Below, in pieces: positions 7,674 to 16,653 of a stretch of 35,170 bases of DNA. The notes below the pieces were generated by a model that saw nothing but the letters and a program-made list of their open reading frames with translations, ran no database searches and had not been told where the DNA came from. The first letter of the stretch is position 1. Each line of letters starts with the position of its first letter. Source of the stretch: Methanothermococcus sp. SCGC AD-155-E23. GTDB taxonomy: Archaea; AGJL01; Methanococci; Methanococcales; Methanococcaceae. Made by a program: the position numbers and the translations under genes. Location of the stretch: the NCBI GenBank assembly GCA_019561615.1, contig JAHEQA010000008.1, forward strand, positions 1 through 35,170, in the 5' to 3' direction.

Positions 7674-9209
7674 GTGAGGTTTGAACTTAGGGGGAAGGTA
7701 GTATTTAGTAAGGAGTTAGACAGGGAGATAATAAGGGATATAGAGGAGGTTCTCAAGGGTAGTAGGGAGATATTTCTAAAGGGTGTTCCTAAGGGAAAGG
7801 AGGAGGAGGCCTCCAGGATAGTGGATTACACTTTTCAAGGTAGGGAGCTTCTACTACACATAGTGTCAGGTAGGTATACCAGGGCACATGAGGCCCTTAT
7901 AAGGTTGAAGAAACCTATTATGGAGAAGATCGGAAGGAAACACAAGGTAGGTATTAGAGGTATTCTCATAGAGGACTACGAGATCTCCATACCTGTAAAG
8001 GGGGAGGTAGGGGATATAAAGGTACCTGAATGCCAGGAGGTGATCTGTGAAGGTGACAGGTTAAAACTTATATTCAGGGGGATAGGGGAGAAGGAGCTTA
8101 AGAGAAATATTATAGACAGGGCTATAAAGATTGTAAGGGATTACCTGGAGTCCCAGGAGGATCTAACCCGCCGTGTATGTGCCATAGAACCTGGTACCAT
8201 AGTGAGGGAGTATAGGGCTAAGAGATCTATAACCTTCAGGGAGGATCCTACAGATGTTGCAGAGAGACTGGGATGGGTAAAGAGGTTTCCAGGTAAGGGA
8301 CAATGGTTCTATACACCTCCAATGGCAAGACTATTCAGGGTATTCGAGGAACTTATAATGGAGGAGTGTGTCCATAAACTTGGATTCCAGGAGTGTCTCT
8401 TTCCCAAGTTGATACCCCTGGAGATCATGTACAAGATGAGATATCTAGAGGGACTTCCAGAGGGGATGTATTACGTCTCTCCTCCAAAGAGGGACCCTGA
8501 GATGTTCAGGGAGTTTGTCGCCGAGATGATGGTAAGGAAGGAGATACCTGTTAAGAAGTTAAGGGAGTTACTTAGAGATCCTAGCTATGTACTGTCCCCT
8601 GCCCAGTGTGAACCCTTCTACCAGTTCTTTGAACATATGTTGGTAGATGTGGATAAACCTGTGAAGTTTGTGGATAGAAGTGGTTGGACATATAGATGGG
8701 AGGGAGGTGGAGCCAGGGGGCTTGACAGGGTTAACGAATTCCTAAGGATTGAATGTGTAATGTTAGGTAGTCCAGAGTTCGTTGAAAAGGTTAGGGATGA
8801 GACACTTAGATGCGCCGAGAGACTAGCTGAAAAACTTGACCTGGAGTACTGGACCGAGGTTGGAGACGATCCCTTCTACCTGGAAGGGAGGAAGAAGGAG
8901 GATAGGGATATAGAGTTTCCAGAGGTGCCTAAGTACGAGATGAGGTTATGGCTACCCTATGAGAAGGAGGAGAGGAGGGGGGTTGCAGTAACCTCTGCAA
9001 ATGTCCATGGAACCCACTTTGTAGAGGGCTTTAACATAAGGGATTACAAGGGGAGAAAGGTGTGGACTGGATGTACAGGTTATGGAATAACTAGATGGGT
9101 TGTAGGATTCCTTGCCCAGTACGGCTTCAACTACGACGACTGGCCAGAGATTGTCCAGAAGAAGTATGGAAAGATGCCTGAGATTCCAAAGGTGATCAAC
9201 TGGCCATAA
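7674..9209 (+). CDS. serS: Seryl-tRNA synthetase, methanogenic (type 2) form
   Basis: A 511-residue class II synthetase charging serine to tRNA-Ser. It has the atypical N-terminal tRNA-binding domain of the rare methanogenic type rather than the long coiled coil of ordinary SerRS. The core carries three residues expected to bind the active-site zinc: C312 ([10 protein letters not shown]), E360 ([10 protein letters not shown]) and C467 ([12 protein letters not shown]). These are offset by only 5-6 residues from the zinc ligands I recall for the Methanosarcina barkeri enzyme (Cys306, Glu355, Cys461). Motif 2 is FLRIE and motif 3 is the C-terminal [10 protein letters not shown]. The GTG start at 7674 is preceded by AGGTGGGAGA. 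This enzyme type is a strong taxonomic marker for methanogens. Confidence 0.94.
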   Translation: MRFELRGKVVFSKELDREIIRDIEEVLKGSREIFLKGVPKGKEEEASRIVDYTFQGRELLLHIVSGRYTRAHEALIRLKKPIMEKIGRKHKVGIRGILIEDYEISIPVKGEVGDIKVPECQEVICEGDRLKLIFRGIGEKELKRNIIDRAIKIVRDYLESQEDLTRRVCAIEPGTIVREYRAKRSITFREDPTDVAERLGWVKRFPGKGQWFYTPPMARLFRVFEELIMEECVHKLGFQECLFPKLIPLEIMYKMRYLEGLPEGMYYVSPPKRDPEMFREFVAEMMVRKEIPVKKLRELLRDPSYVLSPAQCEPFYQFFEHMLVDVDKPVKFVDRSGWTYRWEGGGARGLDRVNEFLRIECVMLGSPEFVEKVRDETLRCAERLAEKLDLEYWTEVGDDPFYLEGRKKEDRDIEFPEVPKYEMRLWLPYEKEERRGVAVTSANVHGTHFVEGFNIRDYKGRKVWTGCTGYGITRWVVGFLAQYGFNYDDWPEIVQKKYGKMPEIPKVINWP

Positions 9210-9221
9210 AGGTGAGCTCCC

Positions 9222-9737
9222 TTGAAGATCTATATCTATCATAAGAATCAGTGTGATCCTAAGAGATGTACTGCCCTTAAGATGGGAAAGTTAAATATGG
9301 CAAAGATTATAAAGGACTACCGTAAGATACCTAGAAGGGCCCTGCTGTTAAACCCCTTCTCCAAAGTTCCAGTATCTGTAGAGGATAGAGAGATTATTGA
9401 GAAATATGGAATATTGGCCCTTGACTGTTCCTGGCAGCATGCCAGGGAGGTATTTAAAAGGGTAAGGTTTAAAAACCATAGGCGCCTCCCCTTCCTCATA
9501 GCTGCCAACCCTGTAAACTATGGAAAGCCTTACAAACTTTCCACCTTGGAGGCATGTATTGCAACCCTCTATATCGCAAATTATAAGAATGAGGCTCTAT
9601 CTCTGTTAAATGGTTTTAAATGGGCAAAGACATTTATAGACTTAAACAGGGACCTACTTGAAAGTTATGCAGGGAGGGGACGTGAGGAGATTGAGAAGAT
9701 AGAGAAAGAAATACTAGATAGAATAAGTAAAAGGTGA
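9222..9737 (+). CDS. tsr3: Tsr3-type 16S rRNA aminocarboxypropyltransferase (DUF367)
   Basis: A 171-residue member of the Tsr3 family, which transfers the 3-amino-3-carboxypropyl group of SAM to a modified uridine in small-subunit rRNA during late ribosome maturation. Recognisable family segments are [19 protein letters not shown] (RLI-like N-terminal region, about residues 5-25), [34 protein letters not shown] and [20 protein letters not shown], then EACIATLYI. The start is TTG at 9222, supported by GGTGAGC upstream and by the conserved MKIYIYH beginning. It sits 12 bases after serS and just before the L40e gene, a translation-themed cluster. Confidence 0.92.
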   Translation: MKIYIYHKNQCDPKRCTALKMGKLNMAKIIKDYRKIPRRALLLNPFSKVPVSVEDREIIEKYGILALDCSWQHAREVFKRVRFKNHRRLPFLIAANPVNYGKPYKLSTLEACIATLYIANYKNEALSLLNGFKWAKTFIDLNRDLLESYAGRGREEIEKIEKEILDRISKR

Positions 9738-9741
9738 TAAC

Positions 9742-9885
9742 ATGGCATTTGAAGAGGCTATGAACAGGCTCTTTAAAAAGAAGATCTGTCTAAGGTGTAA
9801 TGCAAGGAACCCCTGGAGAGCTGAGAAGTGTAGGAAGTGTGGGTATTCAAAGTTAAGACCTAAGGCCAAGGAACCTAGAGGATAA
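9742..9885 (+). CDS. rpl40e: 50S ribosomal protein L40e
   Basis: A 47-residue basic zinc-ribbon protein, too short for many gene finders. Four cysteines form C16-x2-C19 and C30-x2-C33 ([20 protein letters not shown]), followed by the basic [13 protein letters not shown] tail, a close fit to archaeal L40e. The ATG at 9742 is preceded by AAGGTGATAAC, and the gene begins 4 bases after the tsr3 stop, so it should be translated from the serS-tsr3 transcript. It belongs to the large ribosomal subunit. Confidence 0.95.
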   Translation: MAFEEAMNRLFKKKICLRCNARNPWRAEKCRKCGYSKLRPKAKEPRG

Positions 9886-9907
9886 ATCATTATTTTTAGG
9901 TGGGTAG

Positions 9908-10774
9908 ATGAAGATAAGAAAGGGAATAGTACCTGCGGCAGGATTTGGTACCAGGTTACTTCCCATGACCAAGGCCCAACCTAAGGAGATGTTATGTGTA
10001 GTTGGCAAACCTATCATACAGTACGTCATTGAGGATCTGGCAGATGCAGGTGTGGACAACATACTAATAGTTACAGGTAAGGGAAAAAGTGCCATAGAGA
10101 ACCACTTTGACAGGAACTTTGAATTGGAGTGGAAGTTAAAGGAGAGTGGAAAGTATCACCTACTTGAGGAGATCTGTAGGATTGACAGGATTGCCAAGAT
10201 CTTCTATACGAGACAGAGGGAACCTAAGGGATTGGGGGATGCAGTATACTGTGGAAAGGAATTTGTAGGGGATGAGTACTTTATCACCATGGTTGGAGAT
10301 ACCATCTATACAGAGAACGTGGTAAAAAAGATGTTAGAGGTGTACAACAGGTATCGCTGTTCAGTTATAACCTTGGAGAGGGTACCTAGGGAGATGGTAT
10401 ATAAGTACGGGGTAATAGCTGGAAGGGAGATAGGGGAGGGTATCTTCGAGATAGAGGATCTAGTGGAAAAACCCTCTGTGGAGGAGGCACCCTCTAATTT
10501 AATTATTACAGGGGGTTACCTTCTGTCTCCAAAGATATTTGAACATCTGGAGAATACAAAACCTGGAAAAGGAGGAGAGATACAACTAACTGATGCCATG
10601 AGGACCCTCTTGGAGGAGGAGAGGATAGTAGGTGTAGAGATAAAGTGTAAGAGGTACGACATAGGGGATATTGAGGGGTGGCTAAAGGCAAATGTTGAAA
10701 TTGCCTTAGAGAAGATACCTGGATTTAAGGAGTATTTAAGGGAGTTGATAGGAGGGGATGGAAATCTAAGGTGA
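9908..10774 (+). CDS. galU: UTP--glucose-1-phosphate uridylyltransferase GalU
   Basis: A 288-residue nucleotidyltransferase making UDP-glucose from UTP and glucose-1-phosphate. The N-terminus has the GalU signature VPAAGFGTRLLPMTKAQPKEM (about residues 7-27), then KPIIQYVIEDL, followed by GLGDAVYCG and the metal-binding GDTIY. VEKPSVEEAPSNL and the ITGGYLLSPKIFEHLE segment are also typical. Length is normal. Related thymidylyltransferases (RmlA) have a different N-terminal loop, so GalU is preferred. Start ATG at 9908 with AGGTGGGTAG upstream. Its TGA is followed 5 bases later by ribH. Confidence 0.93.
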   Translation: MKIRKGIVPAAGFGTRLLPMTKAQPKEMLCVVGKPIIQYVIEDLADAGVDNILIVTGKGKSAIENHFDRNFELEWKLKESGKYHLLEEICRIDRIAKIFYTRQREPKGLGDAVYCGKEFVGDEYFITMVGDTIYTENVVKKMLEVYNRYRCSVITLERVPREMVYKYGVIAGREIGEGIFEIEDLVEKPSVEEAPSNLIITGGYLLSPKIFEHLENTKPGKGGEIQLTDAMRTLLEEERIVGVEIKCKRYDIGDIEGWLKANVEIALEKIPGFKEYLRELIGGDGNLR

Positions 10775-10779
10775 AGGTT

Positions 10780-11205
10780 ATGGATAAGGTTAAACTGGGA
10801 TTTGTAATATCAGAGTTTAACAGGGAGATCACCTATATGATGGAGAAGTTGGCAGAGGAGCATGCAGAGTTCTTAGGTGCCCAGGTTACCTACAAGATTG
10901 TAGTACCTGGAACCTTTGACATGCCTCTGGCTGTAAAGAGGTTGTTGGAGAAGGAGGATGTAGACGCGGTGGTAACCATAGGTTGTGTAATAGAGGGGGA
11001 AACTGAACATGACGAGATAGTGCTCCACAACGCTGCAAGGAAGATGGCAGATCTCTCCCTCCAGTACAACAAACCTGTAACCTTAGGGGTCTCAGGACCT
11101 GGAATGACAAGGTTACAGGCTGAGGAGAGGGTTGAATACGGTAAGAGGGCTGTAGAAGCTGCTGTAAAGATGGTAAGAAGATTGAGGGCGTTGGAGAGGA
11201 GATAA
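10780..11205 (+). CDS. ribH: 6,7-dimethyl-8-ribityllumazine synthase RibH
   Basis: A 141-residue lumazine synthase that condenses 5-amino-6-ribitylaminouracil with 3,4-dihydroxybutanone 4-phosphate in riboflavin (and hence F420/FAD) supply. The archaeal signatures are [47 protein letters not shown] (with the catalytic histidine in the TEHDE segment) and [16 protein letters not shown]. An in-frame GTG at 10771 overlapping the galU stop is possible, but ATG at 10780, with AGGTGAAGGTT upstream, gives the usual archaeal length. The TAA overlaps the ATG of hisE by one base. Confidence 0.95.
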   Translation: MDKVKLGFVISEFNREITYMMEKLAEEHAEFLGAQVTYKIVVPGTFDMPLAVKRLLEKEDVDAVVTIGCVIEGETEHDEIVLHNAARKMADLSLQYNKPVTLGVSGPGMTRLQAEERVEYGKRAVEAAVKMVRRLRALERR

Positions 11206-11498
11206 TGGATATACTTAGGGAGGAGTTCCAGATAATAAAAGAGAGGATAAAAAATAAACCTGAAGGTTCATACACTGCCTATTTAACTATCGACGACAGT
11301 AAGAGGGCTATTAACAAGATATGTGAGAAGATAGGGGAGGAGGCTACAGAGGTTATACTGGCGGCAAAGGATGGGGTTAAAGAAGAGATCATACATGAGT
11401 CTGCAGATCTCATCTATCACCTCTTTGTACTCCTGGCCTACTCTGGGGTGGAGTACGAGGAGTTAATGGAGGAGTTCAAGAAAAGAAGGAAGAAGTAA
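11205..11498 (+). CDS. hisE: Phosphoribosyl-ATP diphosphatase HisE
   Basis: A 97-residue all-alpha MazG-like hydrolase that removes diphosphate from phosphoribosyl-ATP, the second step of histidine synthesis. The metal-binding pattern [16 protein letters not shown] and [14 protein letters not shown] is intact (E-x2-E pairs and the downstream E-x2-D). Many bacteria have it fused to HisI; here it stands alone, as in other Methanococcales. Start ATG at 11205 shares one base with the ribH stop (TAATG). No other his gene is in the window. Confidence 0.93.
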   Translation: MDILREEFQIIKERIKNKPEGSYTAYLTIDDSKRAINKICEKIGEEATEVILAAKDGVKEEIIHESADLIYHLFVLLAYSGVEYEELMEEFKKRRKK

Positions 11499-11502
11499 TT
11501 AC

Positions 11503-11508
11503 TTTTTT
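11503..11508 (+). terminator. Short oligo-T run after hisE
   Basis: Six consecutive T lie just after the hisE stop within TTACTTTTTTATC. This could terminate the upstream transcript weakly, but nth starts only 13 bases downstream, so readthrough is likely. Confidence 0.3.
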
Positions 11509-11521
11509 ATCAGGGGTTTCT

Positions 11522-12604
11522 ATGGATGCCAGGGAGAAGACCTTGGAGGAGAGGTTCCATACCTTTTTAGATATACTAAGTAGAAGGTTGAAGGATACTC
11601 CAGCAGTTGAAAGGATATCTAGGGAGGATAGGGAGGTTGAAGAAAGGGCCTTCAAGGTACTTCTCTCCACCATACTCAGTGCAAGGACAAAGGACGAGGT
11701 TACACTGGAGGTTTCAAAAAGACTGTTTAAAAGGATAAAAACCCCTCAGGATCTAGTGGATATTGATGAGAAGGAGTTGGAGAGACTTATATATCCAGTG
11801 GGCTTCTACAGAACTAAGGCCAGATATCTAAAAAAGCTGGGAGAGATGTTAATAGAGGAGTTTCAGGGTAAGGTACCAAGGAGGTTGGAGGACCTTATAA
11901 AGTTACCTGGTGTAGGGAGAAAAACTGGAAACCTGGTAATTACCCTGGCATACGACGATTACGGTATATGTGTAGATACCCATGTCCACAGGATATGTAA
12001 CAGATGGGAGTACATAGACACTGAGACCCCTGAAGAGAGTGAGATGGAGTTAAGAAAGAAACTGCCAAAAAAGTACTGGAAGATTATAAACACACTACTT
12101 GTAGACTACGGTAAGAGGATATGTTCCCCTATTCCAAAGTGCCACCTGTGTCCAGAGGAGATAAGGAAGATATGCCCCTACTACCACAAGTTAAAAGGTA
12201 TAGAGGGGGTACTGAAAAAATATAACTTTAAGAAGGTTTCAAGGGACAACATCCCAGAGGAGAAGGGTACCTACATCCTGAAGATAAAGTTAAAGGAGCC
12301 TAGAACTATCACCTACGGGAAAAATAGGAAGAGGTTTAAAAGGGGCTATTACTTCTACGTAGGATCTGCCATGGGGGAGAGTAACAATTTAAGGAGAAGG
12401 ATAGAGAGGCATCTAAGGGAGGATAAGAAATTACACTGGCATATAGATTACCTATTACAGTACGGTACTGTGAAGGAGGTATATATCTCAGGGGAGGCTG
12501 TGGAGTGTGAGGTGGCTAGGGATTTAAGCTTTCTTAAAAGTATAGAGGGTTTTGGATCCTCTGACTGTAGTTGTAAAAGCCATCTATTTTTTATGGAGAG
12601 TTAA
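11522..12604 (+). CDS. nth: Endonuclease III (Nth) fused to a C-terminal DUF123 domain
   Basis: A 360-residue two-domain protein. Residues 1-220 form a helix-hairpin-helix DNA glycosylase/AP lyase. The hairpin is [10 protein letters not shown] with catalytic K134, VDTHVHR holds catalytic D152, and four cysteines at 201, 207, 210 and 218 are candidates for the iron-sulfur cluster. Their spacing is x5-x2-x7 rather than the common x6-x2-x5. Residues about 249-350 match DUF123, a GIY-YIG-like domain: [39 protein letters not shown]. The role is base-excision repair of oxidised pyrimidines; that of DUF123 is unknown. ATG at 11522 has AGGGGTTTCT upstream. The 3' end overlaps the convergent fumarase gene by 4 bases. 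Confidence 0.9.
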   Translation: MDAREKTLEERFHTFLDILSRRLKDTPAVERISREDREVEERAFKVLLSTILSARTKDEVTLEVSKRLFKRIKTPQDLVDIDEKELERLIYPVGFYRTKARYLKKLGEMLIEEFQGKVPRRLEDLIKLPGVGRKTGNLVITLAYDDYGICVDTHVHRICNRWEYIDTETPEESEMELRKKLPKKYWKIINTLLVDYGKRICSPIPKCHLCPEEIRKICPYYHKLKGIEGVLKKYNFKKVSRDNIPEEKGTYILKIKLKEPRTITYGKNRKRFKRGYYFYVGSAMGESNNLRRRIERHLREDKKLHWHIDYLLQYGTVKEVYISGEAVECEVARDLSFLKSIEGFGSSDCSCKSHLFFMES

Positions 12605-13458
12605 TGTATTTTTACAACTCTTCTACTCCATCTATGTGCCCAGCACTGGATACAGATTCCCACTGGTAGAGATGCTGTATGGCATCCCCTGTACTCTATA
12701 AAAACATCTAGGGCTGTAACACTTCCACCGAGACCCATGGCCCCAATGCCTAAACTGTTAACATCCTCCAGTATCTCCCTCTCCAATTTTGCAACATCCC
12801 TCTCAGGGTGTCTCTCCCCTATCCTCCTTAGAAGCGCCTTCTTAGCCAGTTTTAAGGCTATATCTCCAGTACCTCCCACACCTATACCTAGGATTATAGG
12901 TGGACAGGGCTTCCCTCCAGCCCTGGCTACAGTTTCCAGTACAGATCTCTTTATACCCTCTATACCCTCTCCAGGGGTTAGCATCTTAAGGGCACCCATA
13001 TTCTCACTACCGGCACCCTTGGGAAGTACCCCTATCTCCACCTCTCTATCTAGATTCCTATCTACCTCTATATCTACAAAGGGGGATCCAAGTCCAACGT
13101 TTGTTTTAAGGTTTTCCCTTGTAAAGGGATTTACAACGTTAGGTCTCAGGGGAACTTCCTCAGTAGCCCTAATTACACCCTCCCTTATCCCCTCTAAGAT
13201 ATGAAGGATCTCAGAGGAGGATATATTTCTCCCCACCTTTAGAAAGATAAGGGGAACCCCTGTATCCTGACATAGGGGTATGGATCTCTCCCTGGCAACC
13301 TCTATATTCCTGAGGATGGCCCTCAGGATACTCCTTGAGATCTCACTTTCCTCCCTCTCCAGGGCAGATAGGAGGGCTCTCTCCACATCCTCAGGTACAG
13401 TTGTTGCAGCCTCCCTGAAAAGTTCCACCACCACCTCTGCTATCTCCTCAACTTTCAA
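12601..13458 (-). CDS. fumA: Class I fumarate hydratase, alpha (N-terminal) subunit
   Basis: A 285-residue subunit of the two-part iron-sulfur fumarase that interconverts fumarate and malate in the partial reductive TCA pathway of methanogens. It contains [16 protein letters not shown] (C63), [67 protein letters not shown] and [19 protein letters not shown]. The cysteines around 63 and in the 259-272 region are candidates for the cluster. The beta subunit is not in the window, which is common because the two are often unlinked in Methanococcales. L-tartrate dehydratase alpha is the close alternative. The start is TTG at 13458 with GGTGGTAAC upstream, 8 bases after the preceding CBS gene. Confidence 0.92.
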   Translation of the reverse strand: MKVEEIAEVVVELFREAATTVPEDVERALLSALEREESEISRSILRAILRNIEVARERSIPLCQDTGVPLIFLKVGRNISSSEILHILEGIREGVIRATEEVPLRPNVVNPFTRENLKTNVGLGSPFVDIEVDRNLDREVEIGVLPKGAGSENMGALKMLTPGEGIEGIKRSVLETVARAGGKPCPPIILGIGVGGTGDIALKLAKKALLRRIGERHPERDVAKLEREILEDVNSLGIGAMGLGGSVTALDVFIEYRGCHTASLPVGICIQCWAHRWSRRVVKIH

Positions 13459-13466
13459 GTTACCAC

Positions 13467-14312
13467 CTAGGAGTAGATCTCCCTGAGGAATGTCACAATA
13501 TCCTTCTCCGTTATTATACCTACTAATCTATCCCTCTCCTCCACAACTGGAAGAGCCCCTACACCCTCCCTGAGCATTATCTCTGCAGTAGCTCTAAGGG
13601 AGTCCTCCCTCCTTACCCTCATTGGTTCCTTAGTCATAACCTCCTCCACCCTAACATTTGTTATTTCCCTTACATTCCCTGTAGTCATACGGTTGAAGGC
13701 CCAGTCACTACCTAGTAGTCTTATGAAATCTGTGGAGGTCACCATTCCTACCAGTCTATCTTCAGATACCACTGGAAGTCTTCTAAATCCATTTCTCAAC
13801 ATAACCCTTGCAACATCCTTTAACCTCATCCCTGGAGTAGCAACTATGGGATCCTCTATCATATACTCCTGGACACTTCTCCCCTCTATACTCTCTATAA
13901 GATAGCCTATCACATCTCTCTCAGTTATAAGGGAGAGGAGTATGTTCTCTTTATCAACAACAGGTGCCCCTCCTACATTCTTCTCAAGGAATACCTCTAT
14001 TACCTCCTTCAAGGGTGTATTCTCCCTTACACATACAGGGTTGTAGGTCATTATCTCCTTGACAGGTTCGTTTATTGCAGCTAGGAGGTTACGGTTATGT
14101 TTAAACTTTACAAGGTTGTACTTGGAACCTCCTCCCATGAAGTCCAGTATATCCATTGAGGTTACAATACCTACAACCCTATCTGTACCTGGGTCTACCA
14201 CAGGTACCCTTCTACTGCCACTGTTGTTCATCTTTAAAAGTGCATCCCTTATGGAGGTAGAGGGATAGACCTTTATAACTTTCTTATCCTTTACAATTTC
14301 AAATACCCTCAA
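13467..14312 (-). CDS. Four-CBS-domain protein
   Basis: A 281-residue protein built entirely of four CBS repeats, at about residues 10-57, 85-140, 150-200 and 222-280. Each has the CBS hallmarks: a VPVV or PVV strand, then L-x-G-(I/M)-(I/V)-T and S/E-x-D. CBS pairs bind adenosyl ligands (AMP, ATP, SAM) and act as sensors or regulatory subunits; no catalytic domain is attached here. The start is TTG with GAGGGGAGA upstream. It lies between the CBS/zinc-ribbon gene and the fumarase gene, so all three are probably co-transcribed. The ligand and target are unknown. Its position before fumA hints at energy-state sensing, but that is inference only. Confidence 0.88.
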   Translation of the reverse strand: MRVFEIVKDKKVIKVYPSTSIRDALLKMNNSGSRRVPVVDPGTDRVVGIVTSMDILDFMGGGSKYNLVKFKHNRNLLAAINEPVKEIMTYNPVCVRENTPLKEVIEVFLEKNVGGAPVVDKENILLSLITERDVIGYLIESIEGRSVQEYMIEDPIVATPGMRLKDVARVMLRNGFRRLPVVSEDRLVGMVTSTDFIRLLGSDWAFNRMTTGNVREITNVRVEEVMTKEPMRVRREDSLRATAEIMLREGVGALPVVEERDRLVGIITEKDIVTFLREIYS

Positions 14313-14334
14313 TGTCTCCCCTCTTTAATCTTAT

Positions 14335-14883
14335 TTAGATCTCGTTATCTCTACAACTCTCACAGAGGTATCTACCATTTACACACTTAAGACGCCCCTG
14401 GTTACCACATAGCTCACATACCCCATAGAGATACCCATGCTCCTTTGGGTAATCCTCCTCATCCCTTATCTTGGATACCTCTATCATTATCTCGAAGATC
14501 TTAGGTGAGACAGAGACAATATCACTCACGGTGATTATACCTATTACCTTCCCATTCTCCACTACTGGAAGTCTCTTTATATTCTTCCTGGCCATTAACT
14601 TTGCAGCTTCAATAATTGTGGCCTTTGGAGATATGGATATAAGCTTTGGAGATACTATGTCCTTAATTAGAACCTCCTTTGACTTTAGGTTTCTTGCAAC
14701 AACTTTGTGGACAAGGTCTTTCTCTGTAATAATACCAACAGGTTTCATGGCATCATCTATCACTACTAAACATCCTATGTCCTTGTTCTTCAGTATGTTG
14801 GCGGCATCGTAGGCTGTGGCATCTAACTTCACAGTCTCCACAGGGGTGCTCATAACCTCACTTACACTTATGTCAAACTCCAT
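14335..14883 (-). CDS. CBS-pair protein with C-terminal zinc ribbon
   Basis: A 182-residue protein. Two CBS repeats (about residues 5-60 and 75-127, with GIITEKDLVHKVV and RLPVVENGKVIGIITVSDI) are followed by a short linker and a treble-clef-like zinc site: C156-x2-C159, C167, and C174-x2-C177. CBS plus zinc ribbon proteins are common in methanogens, with no assigned function; DNA, RNA or protein contact through the ribbon is possible. ATG at 14883 is chosen over one four codons upstream because GGTGGTTGTT precedes it. It is the first gene of the run with the four-CBS protein and fumA. The 50-base gap upstream is AT-rich, with TTATAATGATTATTAATTATAA on the minus strand as a possible promoter. 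Confidence 0.87.
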   Translation of the reverse strand: MEFDISVSEVMSTPVETVKLDATAYDAANILKNKDIGCLVVIDDAMKPVGIITEKDLVHKVVARNLKSKEVLIKDIVSPKLISISPKATIIEAAKLMARKNIKRLPVVENGKVIGIITVSDIVSVSPKIFEIMIEVSKIRDEEDYPKEHGYLYGVCELCGNQGRLKCVNGRYLCESCRDNEI

Positions 14884-14938
14884 AACAACCACCATTTATA
14901 ATTAATAATCATTATAATTTCTTCTTATTTATTTATTT

Positions 14939-15436
14939 TTACTTAAGGTGCATCCTACTTGTTATCCCCTGACCTAACCCCTCGTACAGTGTAACCTCTA
15001 CCCACTCTATGTTGTCCACCTCTAGCTTCAGAAGTTCCTCCCTGATAAGACCTGTTATATAGAGGGATAATTCCTCTGCAGTGATACCCTTTAGAGGTAG
15101 AAGTAGAACATCCTCCAACGGGATCTTATACTCCTTTTTACATCCTCCCTGGGAGTATACAAAGTGGATGTAGTTTTCTCCAAGGGTGTACTTAAGATGG
15201 GGATGGTCCCTAGGTAAAAGTAACTTATGGTCTAATTTCTTACATACATCCTTCACAATCTTTTTTAATACCTTAAAATCTATGAGGAAGTTAAAGTCTC
15301 CAGAGGGTCTTCCACCTAACCTTACATCTATATAGTAGGTGTGGCCGTGGATAACACCACAGGAGTGGTGGCCAAATACTATATGGGCAGAGGAGAACCT
15401 TAGTCCTAGATAGAGCCCCTTTAACTCCAGTATCAT
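14939..15436 (-). CDS. 6-pyruvoyltetrahydropterin synthase/QueD-family protein
   Basis: A 165-residue zinc enzyme of the PTPS fold. The zinc ligands are H18 (FSSAHIVFG) and H30, H32 (CGVIHGHTY). The catalytic cysteine C26 is present in the CxxxHGH pattern typical of the QueD subgroup, and D69-H70 (KKLDHKLLLP) complete the catalytic set. QueD makes 6-carboxytetrahydropterin from dihydroneopterin triphosphate towards preQ0 and archaeosine. Some archaeal members may act in pterin synthesis instead, so the exact product is open. It is slightly longer than bacterial QueD because of an insertion around residues 88-105 (YIHFVYSQGGCKKEYK). ATG at 15436. It is divergent from the antiporter gene across 52 bases. 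Confidence 0.8.
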   Translation of the reverse strand: MILELKGLYLGLRFSSAHIVFGHHSCGVIHGHTYYIDVRLGGRPSGDFNFLIDFKVLKKIVKDVCKKLDHKLLLPRDHPHLKYTLGENYIHFVYSQGGCKKEYKIPLEDVLLLPLKGITAEELSLYITGLIREELLKLEVDNIEWVEVTLYEGLGQGITSRMHLK

Positions 15437-15488
15437 CTTTTCCTCTCTTAGATGGTTTATCTAAAATAATTAATAAAATGGTGGAAAT

Positions 15489-16652
15489 GTGGAACTCTAT
15501 AAAACATTTCTCATTATAATAGCCTCCATATTTCTGGCACCTATTGTCCTCAGGAGGTTTAACATCCCTGGGATTACCGCCATAATGCTGGCTGGAATAC
15601 TTATAGGTCCCTATGGCCTTGCTATCGTGGATATTAACGAATCCCTTAAAACATTCTCCATCTTTGGAGCCATATTTCTCATGTTCCTAGCTGGGATGGA
15701 GGTGGACAATGAAACCCTAATTAAGGGGGTTAAAAGTTCCCTATTTATAGCCCTCTTCTCTGCCCTCATATGTGGTATTGGAGGTTACTATATAGGAAGC
15801 CTCCTTGGTCTCCATCACTTAGGTGCCCTCCTCTACGCTATTATGTTCGCCTCCAACTCAGTAGGTGTGGTTTACGCCCTCCTAGAGGAACTAGGTATTA
15901 TAAGGTCAAAGTTTGGAACTGTACTTCTGGGGGCTGTTGTACTATCTGAGGTACTTGGTATGATACTCCTGGCCATGGTGTCCAAGATCAGTGTAAATCA
16001 GTTGGAGGGTTCCCTACTCTTTATCCTTCAGGTACTCCTCTACATCCTAGGTCTCTTGATACTTATCCCCCTTGTTACAAAGGGGATATTAAAGAGGTTT
16101 GAAAAACTTCACTTTAGAAAGATACACTTTGTACTCCTGATAATACTCATCTCTATACTTGTTGGGGAGTACGTAGGGGTACATCCAATGATATGTGCAT
16201 TTATTACAGGGGTAGCTGTATCTGAGGCTCTAACTAAGGAGGAGCACGACCTTCTACTTAACAGCAATCTAAATGCCATAGGTTACGGTCTCTTTATACC
16301 CATATTCTTTCTAACCTTGGGCATGAGTACAAACATCAGGATGTTGGCAGATCTTACTAACTTAGAGGTACTCCTTGGTACAGTGGGGGGCTTGATAACA
16401 TTGAAAACACTATCTGGCTATATCTCCTTTAGGGTGATAGGTTATGACAAGTTGAGAAGTCTCTATGGAGGCCTGCTAACCATCCCTCAGGTCTCTGCCC
16501 CTCTCGTTGTAGCCTCCGTTGGAAGGGATTTAGGGGTACTTCCCCATAATTTCTTTATAACTGTTGTGATGATGATACTTGTAACCTCCATTATGGCCCC
16601 TATAGTTATCAAGTACCTCCTGGATAGGTATCCCCTCTCTCCCCAGAGGTGA
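15489..16652 (+). CDS. Cation/proton antiporter, CPA2 (Kef/NapA) family
   Basis: A 387-residue polytopic membrane protein of around a dozen hydrophobic segments with no C-terminal TrkA-N domain, so a short NapA-like form. Family cues are IPGITAIMLAGILIGPYGLAIV near the N-terminus, FGAIFLMFLAGMEVDNETL (about residues 56-75), the FASNSVGVVYALLEELGI region, and the late FIPIFFLTLGMSTNIRML. It likely exchanges sodium or potassium for protons to control cytoplasmic pH or sodium balance; the ion is not decidable from sequence. The GTG start at 15489 is preceded by GGTGGAAAT. The stop is separated by one base from the convergent mfnD stop. Confidence 0.85.
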   Translation: MELYKTFLIIIASIFLAPIVLRRFNIPGITAIMLAGILIGPYGLAIVDINESLKTFSIFGAIFLMFLAGMEVDNETLIKGVKSSLFIALFSALICGIGGYYIGSLLGLHHLGALLYAIMFASNSVGVVYALLEELGIIRSKFGTVLLGAVVLSEVLGMILLAMVSKISVNQLEGSLLFILQVLLYILGLLILIPLVTKGILKRFEKLHFRKIHFVLLIILISILVGEYVGVHPMICAFITGVAVSEALTKEEHDLLLNSNLNAIGYGLFIPIFFLTLGMSTNIRMLADLTNLEVLLGTVGGLITLKTLSGYISFRVIGYDKLRSLYGGLLTIPQVSAPLVVASVGRDLGVLPHNFFITVVMMILVTSIMAPIVIKYLLDRYPLSPQR

Positions 16653-16653
16653 G

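Noticed and set aside
10886-11275. 129-codon minus-strand open frame opposite ribH
   Set aside because: Serine/proline/leucine-rich translation opposite a clearly conserved ribH; a product of codon bias.
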